Positions 46,181 to 56,032 of a stretch of DNA of 64,000 nucleotides are shown here, piece after piece (within the stretch, counting starts at the first letter, position 1; the number at the start of each line of letters is the position of its first letter). Under the pieces are notes generated by a model. It saw only the letters and a list, made by a program, of their open reading frames with translations. It was not told the origin of the DNA and ran no database searches. This stretch comes from GCA-002708315 sp963676635 (GTDB lineage: Bacteria; Bacteroidota; Bacteroidia; Bacteroidales; F082). The position numbers and the translations under genes were made by a program. The stretch lies in NCBI GenBank assembly GCA_963676635.1, contig OY781105.1, positions 1,798,001 to 1,862,000 of the forward strand, in the 5' to 3' direction.

Positions 46181-46924
46181 TTAACCTTTCAGCCAATCGT
46201 ATCCTTTCTCTTCCAGCTCAAGAGCAAGACCTTTACCACCTGACTTTACAATTTTACCATCGTACATCACATGCACAAAATCAGGTACAATATAATCAAG
46301 CAAACGCTGGTAGTGAGTAATAACTATAAAAGCATTTTCGCCAGAGCGAAGAGTATTGACGCCATTAGCAACAACTTTCAAAGCATCAATATCAAGACCA
46401 GAGTCTGTTTCATCAAGAATAGCAAGAGTTGGCTCGAGCATAGCCATCTGAAATATCTCATTCTTCTTTTTCTCACCACCAGAGAAACCTTCATTAACGG
46501 ACCTATTCGTTAACTTCTCATGAATTTCAACAAGCTTCTTCTTTGACTCCATCATTTTAAGAAACTCAGCAGCTTTAACAGGCTCCTGTCCCAGATACTC
46601 TCGCTTAGCATTAATTGCGGTCCTCATAAAGTTAGTAATACTAACACCAGGAATTTCAACAGGATACTGGAAGCTGAGAAAGATACCCAGGTTAGCACGC
46701 TCATCGGGCGACAACTCTAAGATATCACGTCCTTTAAAAATTATCTCACCCGAAGTTATCTCATAGCCTTCACGACCTGTGATAGCAGCAGCAAGAGTAC
46801 TTTTTCCTGTGCCATTAGGGCCCATAATAGCATGAACCTCACCATCATTAACACCAAGATTAAACCCTTTTAATATCTCTTTTCCACCAATGGAAACATG
46901 AAGATCTTTTATATTTAATAGCAT
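46181..46924 (-). CDS. sufC: Fe-S assembly ATPase SufC
   Basis: 247 residues. Walker A GPNGTGKST (about 35-43), Q-loop FLSFQYPVEIPG, ABC signature FSGGEKKKNE, Walker B LAILDETDSGLDIDA and switch His in ITHYQRLLDYI. The D-loop and QYPVEIPG are diagnostic for SufC. It drives conformational change in SufB2C2D complexes. 15 bases before sufD, 27 after sufB. Confidence 0.97.
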   Translation of the reverse strand: MLLNIKDLHVSIGGKEILKGFNLGVNDGEVHAIMGPNGTGKSTLAAAITGREGYEITSGEIIFKGRDILELSPDERANLGIFLSFQYPVEIPGVSITNFMRTAINAKREYLGQEPVKAAEFLKMMESKKKLVEIHEKLTNRSVNEGFSGGEKKKNEIFQMAMLEPTLAILDETDSGLDIDALKVVANGVNTLRSGENAFIVITHYQRLLDYIVPDFVHVMYDGKIVKSGGKGLALELEEKGYDWLKG

Positions 46925-46951
46925 AATAACTTAATTTTCTGTTTTAATAAT

Positions 46952-48406
46952 TTATCCAACACTACCTTCAAGAGTAATAGCAAGCAATTTCTGTGCTTCA
47001 ACAGCAAACTCCATAGGGAGCTTGTTAAGAACCTCTTTAGCATATCCATTTACAATAAGACCAATAGCCTTTTCTGTATCAATACCCCTCTGTTGACAAT
47101 AAAAAAGCTGATCTTCAGAAATCTTAGAAGTAGTAGCCTCATGCTCAACAATTGCAGAATTGTTTTTAGTGTTGATATACGGAAAAGTATGTGCGCCGCA
47201 CTTATCACCAAGAAGTAATGAATCACATTGTGAAAAATTGCGGGCATTCTCGGCCTTCTTAGCAACCCTAACCAATCCGCGATAACTATTATTACTGCGG
47301 CCAGCAGATATCCCTTTAGAGATAATCGTACTCTTTGTATTATTACCAAGATGAATCATCTTAGATCCGGTATCTGCCTGCTGAAAGTTATTGGTAACAG
47401 CAACAGAATAAAACTCACCAATGGAGTTATCACCTTTTAGCACACATCCGGGATACTTCCATGTAACAGCAGAGCCTGTCTCTACCTGTGTCCATGATAT
47501 TTTTGAGCTAACGCCCTTACACAACCCACGTTTAGTTACAAAGTTATAGATACCACCTTTACCATTCTTGTCACCCGGATACCAGTTTTGCACAGTAGAG
47601 TACTTCACTTCAGCATTATCATGGGTAATAATCTCCACAATAGCAGCATGCAGCTGGTTTTCATCACGCTGAGGAGCAGTACATCCTTCCAGGTAACTAA
47701 CATAGCTATCGTCATCAGCAACAATAAGAGTACGCTCAAACTGCCCTGTATTAGCAGCATTTATCCTAAAGTAAGTACTCAATTCAATCGGGCATCTTAC
47801 CCCTTTAGGAATATAGCAAAACGAGCCATCACTAAAGACAGCACTGTTCAATGCAGCAAAATAATTATCAGTATGAGGCACAACCGACCCCATATATTTT
47901 TTAACAAGCTCAGGATGCTCTTGTACTGCTTCACTAAAAGAGCAAAAAATAATCCCGTGCTTGGAGAGAGTATCCTGGAATGTTGTTTTCACAGAAACAC
48001 TGTCAACAACAGCGTCAACAGCAACACCAGTAAGCATTTTCTGCTCTTCAAGACTTATTCCAAGCTTATTGAAAGCTTCCAGAAGTTCAGGATCAACCTC
48101 ATCAAGGCTATCCAGTTGTTTTTTCTTCTTTGGTGCTGCATAGTATATAATATCCTGATAATCAATCTTAGGATAGTTCAGATGAGCCCAGTCGGGTTCT
48201 TCCATCTTCAGCCAAAAGCGAAAAGCTTTAAGTCGCCTTTCCAGAAGCCATTCAGGCTCATTCTTTTTAGCAGAGATAAATCTGATTGTATCCTCTGTTA
48301 GACCCTTGGGAGCCATTTCAGTCTCAATATCAGTGTAAAAACCATATTTATATTCCCCGGATGTAACCTCTTCGAGAATCTTATCACTTTTATTTTCTTC
48401 ACTCAT
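46952..48406 (-). CDS. sufB: Fe-S cluster assembly protein SufB
   Basis: 484 residues. Typical motifs: EWLLERRLKAFRFWLKME, FCSFSEAVQEHPELVKKYMG, FCYIPKGVRCPIELSTYFRI, EGCTAPQRDENQLHAAIVEI with the conserved Cys, and CGAHTFPYINTKNNSAIVEHE. First gene of sufB-C-D-S-E-DUF59, all leftward and tightly spaced. Confidence 0.97.
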   Translation of the reverse strand: MSEENKSDKILEEVTSGEYKYGFYTDIETEMAPKGLTEDTIRFISAKKNEPEWLLERRLKAFRFWLKMEEPDWAHLNYPKIDYQDIIYYAAPKKKKQLDSLDEVDPELLEAFNKLGISLEEQKMLTGVAVDAVVDSVSVKTTFQDTLSKHGIIFCSFSEAVQEHPELVKKYMGSVVPHTDNYFAALNSAVFSDGSFCYIPKGVRCPIELSTYFRINAANTGQFERTLIVADDDSYVSYLEGCTAPQRDENQLHAAIVEIITHDNAEVKYSTVQNWYPGDKNGKGGIYNFVTKRGLCKGVSSKISWTQVETGSAVTWKYPGCVLKGDNSIGEFYSVAVTNNFQQADTGSKMIHLGNNTKSTIISKGISAGRSNNSYRGLVRVAKKAENARNFSQCDSLLLGDKCGAHTFPYINTKNNSAIVEHEATTSKISEDQLFYCQQRGIDTEKAIGLIVNGYAKEVLNKLPMEFAVEAQKLLAITLEGSVG

Positions 48407-48441
48407 TACAATCCAATTTAGAATAAATTTAAATAAGGCTA

Positions 48442-48449
48442 CAAAAGTA
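48442..48449 (-). promoter_or_regulatory. Possible -7 element (TACTTTTG) for the suf operon
   Basis: On the minus strand TACTTTTG fits TAnnTTTG and lies 36-43 bases before the sufB start. A GTTTC sequence ~18 bases upstream is a poor -33 match. No Fe-S regulator site could be identified by eye. Confidence 0.4.
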
Positions 48450-48569
48450 CTAAAAATAGACGAATTTGAAACGTTTGTTATATCGTTTAAATATTCGCCA
48501 CTTCAGGATCAGTTCTAACAACATTTAGTACTTAGTAAAAAAATAATATCTTTATACAAAAAGTGTAAT

Positions 48570-49046
48570 ATGAAAGAATCGTACACAAAATCACAGACAA
48601 AGAAACATATAAAGAAAGTTCTGGAAGGAGGGCTATTCTGCCATTTAAGCATGGCCGTTAACAAAGAACCTTATGGTGTTACGGTTAACTTTGGTTACGA
48701 TGACAATTACTTATACTTTCACTCATCTTCTAAAGGGAAAAAAGTAGAGATGATAGAAATAAATCCTGAGGTTAGCTTTGAGATACATTACGGTCACAAG
48801 GTTTATGAAAACAAAAAAGCCTGTAACTGGGGAACACGTTACAGGTCAATTATCGGAAAGGGGAAAGCCGAGTTACTTGAAGGCAATAGTGATAAAATCA
48901 ACGGACTAAAGGAAATAATGAGAAAGTACTCAGGGACATCAAATCATGAGTTTAATGAGAAGATGTTAGTACATACAAATGTTTACCGTATTTCTCTTGA
49001 CAATGTAACAGCAAAGAATAACAAATTTTATTGGGAAATTACTTAG
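48570..49046 (+). CDS. Pyridoxamine 5'-phosphate oxidase-family (NimA-like) flavin-binding protein
   Basis: 158 residues, split-barrel FMN-binding fold: GGLFCHLSMAVNKEPYGVTV, FGYDDNYLYFHSSSKGKKVE and NWGTRYRSIIGKGKAELLEG are the usual strands of the nitroimidazole-resistance/PPOX group. The reaction is not predictable from sequence. Single gene, divergent from suf; overlaps the end of the convergent large gene by 4 bases. Confidence 0.85.
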   Translation: MKESYTKSQTKKHIKKVLEGGLFCHLSMAVNKEPYGVTVNFGYDDNYLYFHSSSKGKKVEMIEINPEVSFEIHYGHKVYENKKACNWGTRYRSIIGKGKAELLEGNSDKINGLKEIMRKYSGTSNHEFNEKMLVHTNVYRISLDNVTAKNNKFYWEIT

Positions 49047-51880
49047 TAATTAATATTAAACCCATATAAGAATTCTATACTCATATTATTATAATCATTA
49101 CGATATGAGGTTCTCACCCCCAGTTGAATCTCAGGCAGCAGGCTTAAAAAATGCCAATCGGTATAAAGTTCAGCTCCAATCGATGAATAGTGCTGATAAT
49201 TGTCATTAAAATCATTACCAGCACAATCATCATAAAACAGCCTTCCTGTAATCCTTTTCAGATAAGCCACTGCAGGGATATCCATATCAGGATAAGCAAT
49301 AGGGAAAGCCATATCAACCTTATAGGAGAACATATCTTTAAGGTCAATACCTGTATAACCACGCGGTGTGCTTACAACATTACTGTACTCATAATTAAAA
49401 TTAGTTTTATTCTGATAACCAAGATAAGCCCTTAACCCCCAATGACCTTTCTTATAAACAGGGAGATAAATTGTAGAAATAACTCCAAAGATGCTGTTAT
49501 TATCAGCAGCAAAAGGTGTATGTCTGTAGATAGTATTCAGAGAAATACCGGCATGAGGATAAATATCCTTTGCAGAACGCTTAAGCTGAATATAAACATA
49601 ATAGCCATAAGTTAAGGATGTAAACTCATCTTCGGTAAATGAGATAGTATCATTATGAATAACATTTAAAAACTTCTGACTAACACCTGCATAAGGCTGC
49701 ATACCTTTAATCCATTTACTAGTTGTAAAATTCAGAGGCAGGCTCGCATTCAGCGATACATTTGCTTCATTGTATTTTAATTCGTGAAGAACAGTATCAT
49801 TATCATAAAAGTGAGTACGTTTCAAACCATAATCCCCCGCCACTTCAATTTCAGGATACCAACCTGCATAAGTAAACGACAGTTGTGTTTTTCCGGTTCG
49901 CTCATTGGGATCATAGTAGTAACCTAAAGAACCATAAGAGGTACTTAGAATATTCTGAGTCAGAACAGACACGCCAGGCTGAAAATCATAATTATTAAGA
50001 TCGACAGCAGCAAGTCCCCAGCTATGAACATTAAACAAATGCCCAATTCGGCTATACTTTTTGGAAGTATATTCAATACCAGGAACTATCTCATCATCAA
50101 GCACAAAATTACCCGGAGGTGTTAAGCTGTCAATTAAATATTTATGTTTAACAGAAATGTCTGCTATATTATATCTATAAGGAGTATAAGCAACAGCAGC
50201 CGTACGATAACCATCAGCAGTATATTCAGAAAAAACAATACTGTCGCCATCAGCAAAAAAGCGTGCATCAGTTGCATTAAATTTAGTATTTGTTACTTTC
50301 CGCGTTACATCGGTAACAATATTATGGCAATAAATGTTGTTCACTCCCGAATAAGCAGCAGTGTATAGAATTTCATTTCCATGCATGGCAGGACGGGAAA
50401 TATCAGTATAGCTGAAAGGGATAACAAACCTATAACTCTCACTGTTCACATCAATTACTATTAGAGACTTTCCACTATTACCAAGCACAGCAGCGACTAA
50501 TAAGCTGTCGTTTGAACTCCATGAAGGGTACATAAAGAAAAGATTGTCCTTAGTATTAATATTCACAACCTCCTCCCCTGTTGTACTATTAAGAACAACA
50601 ATGGAATTCATCCCCTCTTCAGTTTGCTGAACAGCGGCGACTTTTGTAGCATCATTAGACAAAACCGGAGCAAATAACCTGGACTTTCTGGTAAGCACTC
50701 TTGTTTGTTTTGTTTCTATATCTCTGATTTTAATCACAGAATAAGTTCTGTTGCTCCATCGCGGATCATAAGCACGCTCATTCCAACAAATAAGCCCCTT
50801 TGAATATGACAGAGACTCACCAAAATCAAATCCGGGAGTAAATATAGTCGTTTGTTTACCAGTGTTATTAATTAATACAAATCTGTTTATGTCATTAATC
50901 CCCGACCGATATACTAAAAACCTGCCACTGCCTACAGAGCTGGCAAAACGATAATCTGTATAATACTTAGGTGATACAGGCAGTACATTTACAATATCCT
51001 TTTGTTGAGGCAGCTCATTTTCCCAGTTGACTTTACGTTTTTCAAGAGTATTTTTATAGAAACTAACCTTACCCTTTCCATAGCTTTTCTTAATGGCGTG
51101 AGTAAAAGGAACAAGAGTAAAGGGCTTACGGGCAACCTGGTTAAGTGTATTATTCCATATATTACTATCAGCAAGCAAGCCCGAAACTACAAGCTCATAA
51201 CCAAGAGTATAATGATCAGGTACATAATCCTTATAAGACCCATAAAGAGCTTTATCATATGAATAAATTTTCTTATCCAATACCTGCGCTTTAAGATCCA
51301 TTGTAAAGTCGGGAGCCCGTCCCCTGCCACTTCGACTAAATATCGTCTCACTGTAAACAGCATCACCTTCAATAAACCAGAATGGCAGGAACACCCCCAT
51401 AATACCACCAATAGCCTGATCACCAAAAAGCACTTTCAGTACTTTAGTCGTTCCTTGATTAAGCTTCTGCATCTGCACTGCGTGTCTGTACTCGTGAAGA
51501 GTAAGCTGCTTTGGCCATATTTGCGCATAGGAATGCTGATCCCATAGAGTAAAGAAATCGGCATGATACGGTGTTGGTGACACCATTGCATTGGAATACG
51601 CCGACCTGTTATGAAGCACCACCTTAAGCGTTTTGTTGTGACTTATATAAGGTTTATCAATATACTTACATGAAAACTCAAGAAGATTAGCATATCTGAG
51701 AGCCCCGCTGTAAAAGTTATCTGGATAAATAATATTGAAATGCTCTGTCTTTATTTGCCTCCACTTAACCGATGCCGGGTCCTGTCCAAGTATATAATAT
51801 TGTGCTTTTAATTGATTTGCTGAAAGTAACAATAACAATACAGGTACGAATATTAGTACTAATCTTCTTTTTTTGGCCAT
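49043..51880 (-). CDS. Large secreted HExxH peptidase / TolB-like propeller / outer-membrane barrel protein
   Basis: 945 residues with a signal peptide (to LKAQ). Three parts: (1) ~60-250, a gluzincin-like segment with TLHEYRHAVQM (HExxH) and, ~35 residues on, WFIEGDAVYSET, which could supply the third Glu ligand; (2) ~290-600, WD40/TolB-like blades (VLTRKSRLFAPVLSNDATKV, LFFMYPSWSSNDSLLVAAVL, DISRPAMHGNEILYTAAYSG, VTDARFFADGDSIVFSEYT-type); (3) ~640-945, amphipathic strands ending in an aromatic residue (FLYGFNINY), typical of an outer-membrane barrel. It may be a surface-anchored peptidase. Monocistronic. Confidence 0.78.
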   Translation of the reverse strand: MAKKRRLVLIFVPVLLLLLSANQLKAQYYILGQDPASVKWRQIKTEHFNIIYPDNFYSGALRYANLLEFSCKYIDKPYISHNKTLKVVLHNRSAYSNAMVSPTPYHADFFTLWDQHSYAQIWPKQLTLHEYRHAVQMQKLNQGTTKVLKVLFGDQAIGGIMGVFLPFWFIEGDAVYSETIFSRSGRGRAPDFTMDLKAQVLDKKIYSYDKALYGSYKDYVPDHYTLGYELVVSGLLADSNIWNNTLNQVARKPFTLVPFTHAIKKSYGKGKVSFYKNTLEKRKVNWENELPQQKDIVNVLPVSPKYYTDYRFASSVGSGRFLVYRSGINDINRFVLINNTGKQTTIFTPGFDFGESLSYSKGLICWNERAYDPRWSNRTYSVIKIRDIETKQTRVLTRKSRLFAPVLSNDATKVAAVQQTEEGMNSIVVLNSTTGEEVVNINTKDNLFFMYPSWSSNDSLLVAAVLGNSGKSLIVIDVNSESYRFVIPFSYTDISRPAMHGNEILYTAAYSGVNNIYCHNIVTDVTRKVTNTKFNATDARFFADGDSIVFSEYTADGYRTAAVAYTPYRYNIADISVKHKYLIDSLTPPGNFVLDDEIVPGIEYTSKKYSRIGHLFNVHSWGLAAVDLNNYDFQPGVSVLTQNILSTSYGSLGYYYDPNERTGKTQLSFTYAGWYPEIEVAGDYGLKRTHFYDNDTVLHELKYNEANVSLNASLPLNFTTSKWIKGMQPYAGVSQKFLNVIHNDTISFTEDEFTSLTYGYYVYIQLKRSAKDIYPHAGISLNTIYRHTPFAADNNSIFGVISTIYLPVYKKGHWGLRAYLGYQNKTNFNYEYSNVVSTPRGYTGIDLKDMFSYKVDMAFPIAYPDMDIPAVAYLKRITGRLFYDDCAGNDFNDNYQHYSSIGAELYTDWHFLSLLPEIQLGVRTSYRNDYNNMSIEFLYGFNINY

Positions 51881-52453
51881 AATCCAAAATAAAACTTTTA
51901 CAAATATAAATATTAAGCTAATGAAAATGGATCAATCAAAAAATCTGGGGAGAAAAGTATAATAGTTTATCAAGTATTTTATTAATGAAATAAATAAACT
52001 CATTTAACAAATTCTGCTCAAGCCGCTTTTTTATTTAAGTTGCAAGCTGGCACTAACAATAGTGGTTTTGTTAATAGATTAAAAGATGATATTTTAGTTC
52101 GTTTGATTCTTTCTTGTGTAAAGAAGTGTTCTCATTTGTGTAAAGACTACTTATCTTTTGTTTGGTTTATATTTTAATCAAGGCCAGAATTAAATCTGAT
52201 CAAGGCCAGAATTAAATCAGGTCAAGGCTAGAATTAAATCAGGTCAAGACTATTTTACATATTTTCGAAGGAAAAAGAATCAGACATTGAAAAATAAAAA
52301 CAAAATCAATAAGAGCAAAAATAAGTTCTGAGTTCAGTCTGTAAAAAATCAAAAAAGTCAACAGAAGTAATATGTTAGGTTATTAATTTTTTATTCCTTT
52401 CCCCCAGAAAGTTGGCTTAATCCATGAAAATGGGTTCAGCTATCAGACCAGAT
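51881..52453. other. AT-rich intergenic region with a 22-bp tandem repeat
   Basis: No gene is seen in this 573-base stretch. It contains 3.5 tandem copies of a 22-bp unit, listed separately; the rest is AT-rich without recognisable motif. Confidence 0.5.
52177..52253. repeat. 22-bp tandem repeat, 3.5 copies
   Basis: Units start at 52177, 52199, 52221 and 52243 (the last partial), with core TCAAGGCCAGAATTAAATC. Units 3 and 4 carry single changes (GGCTAG, AAGACT). It lies ~300 bases upstream of the large peptidase gene. Confidence 0.85.
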
Positions 52454-53146
52454 CTAAACAAAACAATCCCAAACAACTTCTTTTGGCGGTGGAGCTAAAA
52501 TTTTGATCTTTTCCTTTTTAACAGGATGAACAAACTCAATCTCTCTTGCATGGAGACTAATGGACGCATCAGGATTACTGCGAGCATATCCGTATTTAAG
52601 ATCACCCTTTATAGGACAACCAATTGCAGCAAGCTGAGCCCTTATCTGATGATGGCGACCAGTGATAAGATTTACTTCTACTAAATTAAAGTTATCGCTT
52701 TTCCCAATCAAACGATAAGTAAGTATCGCCTCCTTGCTGTTTTTCACCTGCTTTATATGAACAAAGGACTTGTTTTTCGCCTGATTCCTGACAAGATAAT
52801 GAATTAGTTTACCTTCCATAGCTGGCGGGGGTTCCTTTACAAGAGCCCAATAGGTCTTTTTTAGACCCCGGTTTTTAACCATTTCATTCATCCGTGAAAG
52901 AGCTTTACCCGTTTTGGCAAAAACAACAGCACCACTAACCGGTCTGTCTAAACGATGAATAACCCCTGTGAAAACATTACCGGGCTTATTGTATTTTTCT
53001 TTAAGATATTGCTTCACGCTTTCACTGAGAGGGACATCACCAGTACTATCACCCTGCACCAGTTCTGACGGAACTTTGTTAATCACGATTAGGTGATTAT
53101 CTTCATAAAGCACCCTTTCAGAAACAGGTATTACAGACCGTGACAT
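52454..53146 (-). CDS. RluA-family pseudouridine synthase
   Basis: 230 residues with no S4 domain. The catalytic motif GVIHRLDRPVSGAVVFAKT (Asp nucleophile in HRLD) and TGRHHQIRAQLAAIGCPIKGD are typical of RluA/TruC-like enzymes. It isomerises uridine in rRNA or tRNA; the exact position is unknown. It starts 3 bases after panB's stop, in the same direction. Confidence 0.93.
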   Translation of the reverse strand: MSRSVIPVSERVLYEDNHLIVINKVPSELVQGDSTGDVPLSESVKQYLKEKYNKPGNVFTGVIHRLDRPVSGAVVFAKTGKALSRMNEMVKNRGLKKTYWALVKEPPPAMEGKLIHYLVRNQAKNKSFVHIKQVKNSKEAILTYRLIGKSDNFNLVEVNLITGRHHQIRAQLAAIGCPIKGDLKYGYARSNPDASISLHAREIEFVHPVKKEKIKILAPPPKEVVWDCFV

Positions 53147-53149
53147 ATA

Positions 53150-53965
53150 TTAATACTGTTCTTTATCATTAGGAAAGGAAACATCCTTCACATCATCAAT
53201 ATATGATTTAAAGGCGTTAATCATTTCATCATGAAGATTATGATAGCGCCGCAGAAATCTTGGAGAAAAGTCCTGATTAATACCAAGCATATCGTGAAGA
53301 ACAAGCACTTGCCCGTCAACTTCATGGCCAGCACCTATTCCAATAGTTGGTATTGATATTGAGTTTGTGACATCAGCAGCCAGTGATGCAGGGATTTTTT
53401 CCAGTACAACACCAAAGCAGCCAGCGCTTTCAAGTATTTTAGCATCACGCTTAAGCTTTTCAGCCTCTTCCTGTCCGGTAGCTCGCACAACATAAGTACC
53501 AAATTTATTTATTGACTGTGGTGTAAGCCCAAGATGCCCCAGTACAGGAATCCCAGCAGATAAAATACGGTCAATAGACTCAAGAATTTCTTCCCCACCT
53601 TCCATCTTAATAGCATTAGCACCCGATTCTTTCATAATTCTGATAGCCGAATTAAGGGCTTCTTTTGAATTACCCTGATATGTTCCAAAAGGAAGGTCAA
53701 CCACCACCAAAGCACGCTCAACAGCACGCATCACTGATGATGCATGATATATCATCTGGTTAAGTGTAATTGGTAATGTGGTATTGTGGCCGGCCATTAC
53801 ATTCGATGCAGAATCACCTACAAGTATTACATCAATTTTAGCTTCATCCAGTAGCTTAGCCATTGAAAAATCGTAACCTGTAAGCATTGCGATTTTTTCC
53901 CCTCTTTGCTTCATTTCCTGAAGCACATGAGTAGTGATCTTAGGTAATTCCCTTGACATATTCAT
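53150..53965 (-). CDS. panB: 3-methyl-2-oxobutanoate hydroxymethyltransferase
   Basis: 271 residues, normal length. KIAMLTGYDFSMAKLLDEA, the metal-binding LVGDSASNV, VVVDLPFGTYQ, IKMEGGEE, VLGHLGLTPQS and PTIGIGAG are all present. It makes ketopantoate from alpha-ketoisovalerate and methylene-THF in pantothenate synthesis. ATG at 53965; an ATG two codons later is possible. Confidence 0.97.
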   Translation of the reverse strand: MNMSRELPKITTHVLQEMKQRGEKIAMLTGYDFSMAKLLDEAKIDVILVGDSASNVMAGHNTTLPITLNQMIYHASSVMRAVERALVVVDLPFGTYQGNSKEALNSAIRIMKESGANAIKMEGGEEILESIDRILSAGIPVLGHLGLTPQSINKFGTYVVRATGQEEAEKLKRDAKILESAGCFGVVLEKIPASLAADVTNSISIPTIGIGAGHEVDGQVLVLHDMLGINQDFSPRFLRRYHNLHDEMINAFKSYIDDVKDVSFPNDKEQY

Positions 53966-54475
53966 TGATCTATCTTTAAAATCAAGGGCAAAAGTATGAT
54001 AAATTGATTAATTGATATGTTTTTATAATGCCAATATTTTCTGACAATAACAAAACAACAATAAATATCAGTAAAACAATCAAATTAACAAGGTAATAAA
54101 TATAGATACTGTATCATACAATAATTCTTGACAATCCTACGACAAACAACTACACAAACAATAAAAACACTTCAAAATGTAGTTAACATAACCATTGATT
54201 GCTTAAAAAAATCAGGCACTCAAATTATTGGATTTTGAAAATTGAATTAAACGCCATATAGCACCAACGAAAAAGATCAATATCAGAATAAACTTTGGTA
54301 TTGAAAATACATCCATTTAACCAAATAAATAACCGACGTAGTCTATGGACAAAAATATTGTTGCAACTAACAAACTACGTGACTTCCTCAATCTTTTTTC
54401 AAAAAACAATAAATACAATACAACAAATATTAGTAGCGGAATTCCTAAAATTATTAGATCTTTATAACATTTTAT
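53966..54475. other. AT-rich non-coding region left of the IS982 insertion
   Basis: About 510 bases with no convincing coding frame; the IS982 element has landed at its right end. Nothing regulatory was recognised. Confidence 0.4.
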
Positions 54476-54482
54476 TATTTAA

Positions 54483-55467
54483 ACCCGTTGTGCATTTAGG
54501 ACAAATTTAATTTAATGTTGTTAATATTTCTATCAAAAACAAACTTATTTAGATATTGAATCAAAGTAAGAGCAGCAATTTTAGAAAGTATTCTAGTTTT
54601 GAATCCCAGGAATGATTTAGCATAATTTCTTCTTATCATAAATTGGTCAGTTAATTGAGAAAACAAAGTTTCTATTCTTTTTCTGGATTTTCTATAAATA
54701 TACGGTATTTCAAAATAATTAAGTTGATTTTTCCTCATAGGAGTTTTTAAATTTATTTGAGCTGATTCAAAAAGGTTAAGTTGAACACTTGCAGATAAAT
54801 AACCCATATCACCAAGTAAAATACAGTCAGATAATTGAGTGTCTATATCTTGTAAGTATTTAATATCATGAACTGAAGCAGGGGTAATATCTATACTTTG
54901 AAAAACACCGGAAACAGAACAAATTCCATGTAATTTATATCCGTAATAATACAATTTTTGAGAAGCACAATAACCTTTATCTGGAGAACAGTAATCTTGA
55001 TCTTTACAAATTGTACTTCTTAAAGATCGAGACATTTTACAAACTTCTAAAGGCATTGAATCAACAATAAAGTGATCTTCAAATTCATTGAAAAAATTTG
55101 CAATCTTATCCCTTATACATTCTAAATATGGAAATAACTTTCTTTTCCTTCTGTTATAAACACTTCGCTCAATCAAATCTTCCAAATAGGTATCTTTTAT
55201 CACTCTAAACAACTGACATTCACTATCTATACTCATATACTCTGAAGTTAAGTTCATGGCAATAAGTTCAATATTTGAAAGTTTTGGTTTACGTATTTGA
55301 ATAAATTCATCAAATGAAGGTTCAAATTTTTTGATATTGTTCAGAATAATTTCGTAATTTTGAATAAAGTTGTTCATAATTTAATTGTTTGATAGTCATT
55401 TAAATATACGAATTATTTTAATTCAATGAACAACTTTTTTTATTTTTTTTTCAAATGCACAACGGGT
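54483..55467 (-). mobile_element. Complete IS982-family insertion sequence
   Basis: A 985-bp element bounded by perfect 15-bp inverted repeats: ACCCGTTGTGCATTT at 54483-54497 and its complement at 55453-55467. It is flanked by the direct target duplication TATTTAA (54476-54482 and 55468-55474). It contains one full transposase gene, so the insertion looks recent and possibly active. Confidence 0.93.
54496..55377 (-). CDS. IS982-family transposase
   Basis: 293 residues, full length for the family. DDE residues are plausible in FIVDSMPLEVC (first Asp), CILLGDMGYLS (second Asp) and KRIETLFSQLTDQF (Glu). The helical N-terminus and the terminal SKIAALTLIQYLN block match IS982 transposases. It lies wholly inside the 15-bp inverted repeats, ending at the inner edge of the left one. 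Confidence 0.92.
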   Translation of the reverse strand: MNNFIQNYEIILNNIKKFEPSFDEFIQIRKPKLSNIELIAMNLTSEYMSIDSECQLFRVIKDTYLEDLIERSVYNRRKRKLFPYLECIRDKIANFFNEFEDHFIVDSMPLEVCKMSRSLRSTICKDQDYCSPDKGYCASQKLYYYGYKLHGICSVSGVFQSIDITPASVHDIKYLQDIDTQLSDCILLGDMGYLSASVQLNLFESAQINLKTPMRKNQLNYFEIPYIYRKSRKRIETLFSQLTDQFMIRRNYAKSFLGFKTRILSKIAALTLIQYLNKFVFDRNINNIKLNLS

Positions 55468-55579
55468 TATTTAAATAATCCGCTTAGGCAGATGTTCTAT
55501 ATTTTATTCATACTATTTAAGTTCACCCAAATAACACCAATGAAAAATTGGCTATAAAATAACCCAACTGGATTGCAGT

Positions 55580-56032
55580 TCAACTATCTCTAATAGACCT
55601 CATCAATTTATCATTAAAGATTTTATATATGTTTTCAGGATTTGTATTAATTATATCAAATATTTTATTATTACTTGTTCTAATTATTGTAACGTTCGCT
55701 ACAGCAAATGACAAGTACTCTATTCCATTATTCTTATCGTAATAAAGAAGAGCTTTGTCAGTAAAAACATCAAAGTCATAATCAATGTTTTGATAGATTA
55801 TTGAGATATTAGGTTTATCAATAGGTTTAAGTATTTCATTAAGTTTTTCTAGTGAAATCTGAACACAAGTGAGACAAGAAAAAGATGGAATTAAAATGTA
55901 AATATGATTTTGATCTGGTATACTTAATTCAAATTCACTTGCAAGAAATTTATTAAAACTTACAGAAGCATTATTAGATTTATTTGTACATCCAATAATA
56001 AGAATACAGAATAAGATAGCTTTAAGTTTCAT
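55580..56032 (-). CDS. Small lipoprotein with thioredoxin-like CxxC
   Basis: 150 residues. Lipobox IIGC (Cys ~15), then HIYILIPSFSCLTCVQISLE with a CLTC motif in the position of a thioredoxin-fold redox site, and ISIIYQNIDYDFDVF. It resembles small extracytoplasmic thioredoxin-like proteins of Bacteroidota, but the family is uncertain. Its start overlaps the stop of the propeller gene (ATGA), so they are translated together. Confidence 0.65.
   Translation of the reverse strand: MKLKAILFCILIIGCTNKSNNASVSFNKFLASEFELSIPDQNHIYILIPSFSCLTCVQISLEKLNEILKPIDKPNISIIYQNIDYDFDVFTDKALLYYDKNNGIEYLSFAVANVTIIRTSNNKIFDIINTNPENIYKIFNDKLMRSIRDS

Noticed and set aside
47588..48301. Long antisense open frames opposite sufB, sufS and sufD (up to ~310 codons)
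   Set aside because: Codon-bias shadows of well-identified SUF genes with no homology-like motifs and no initiation signals.
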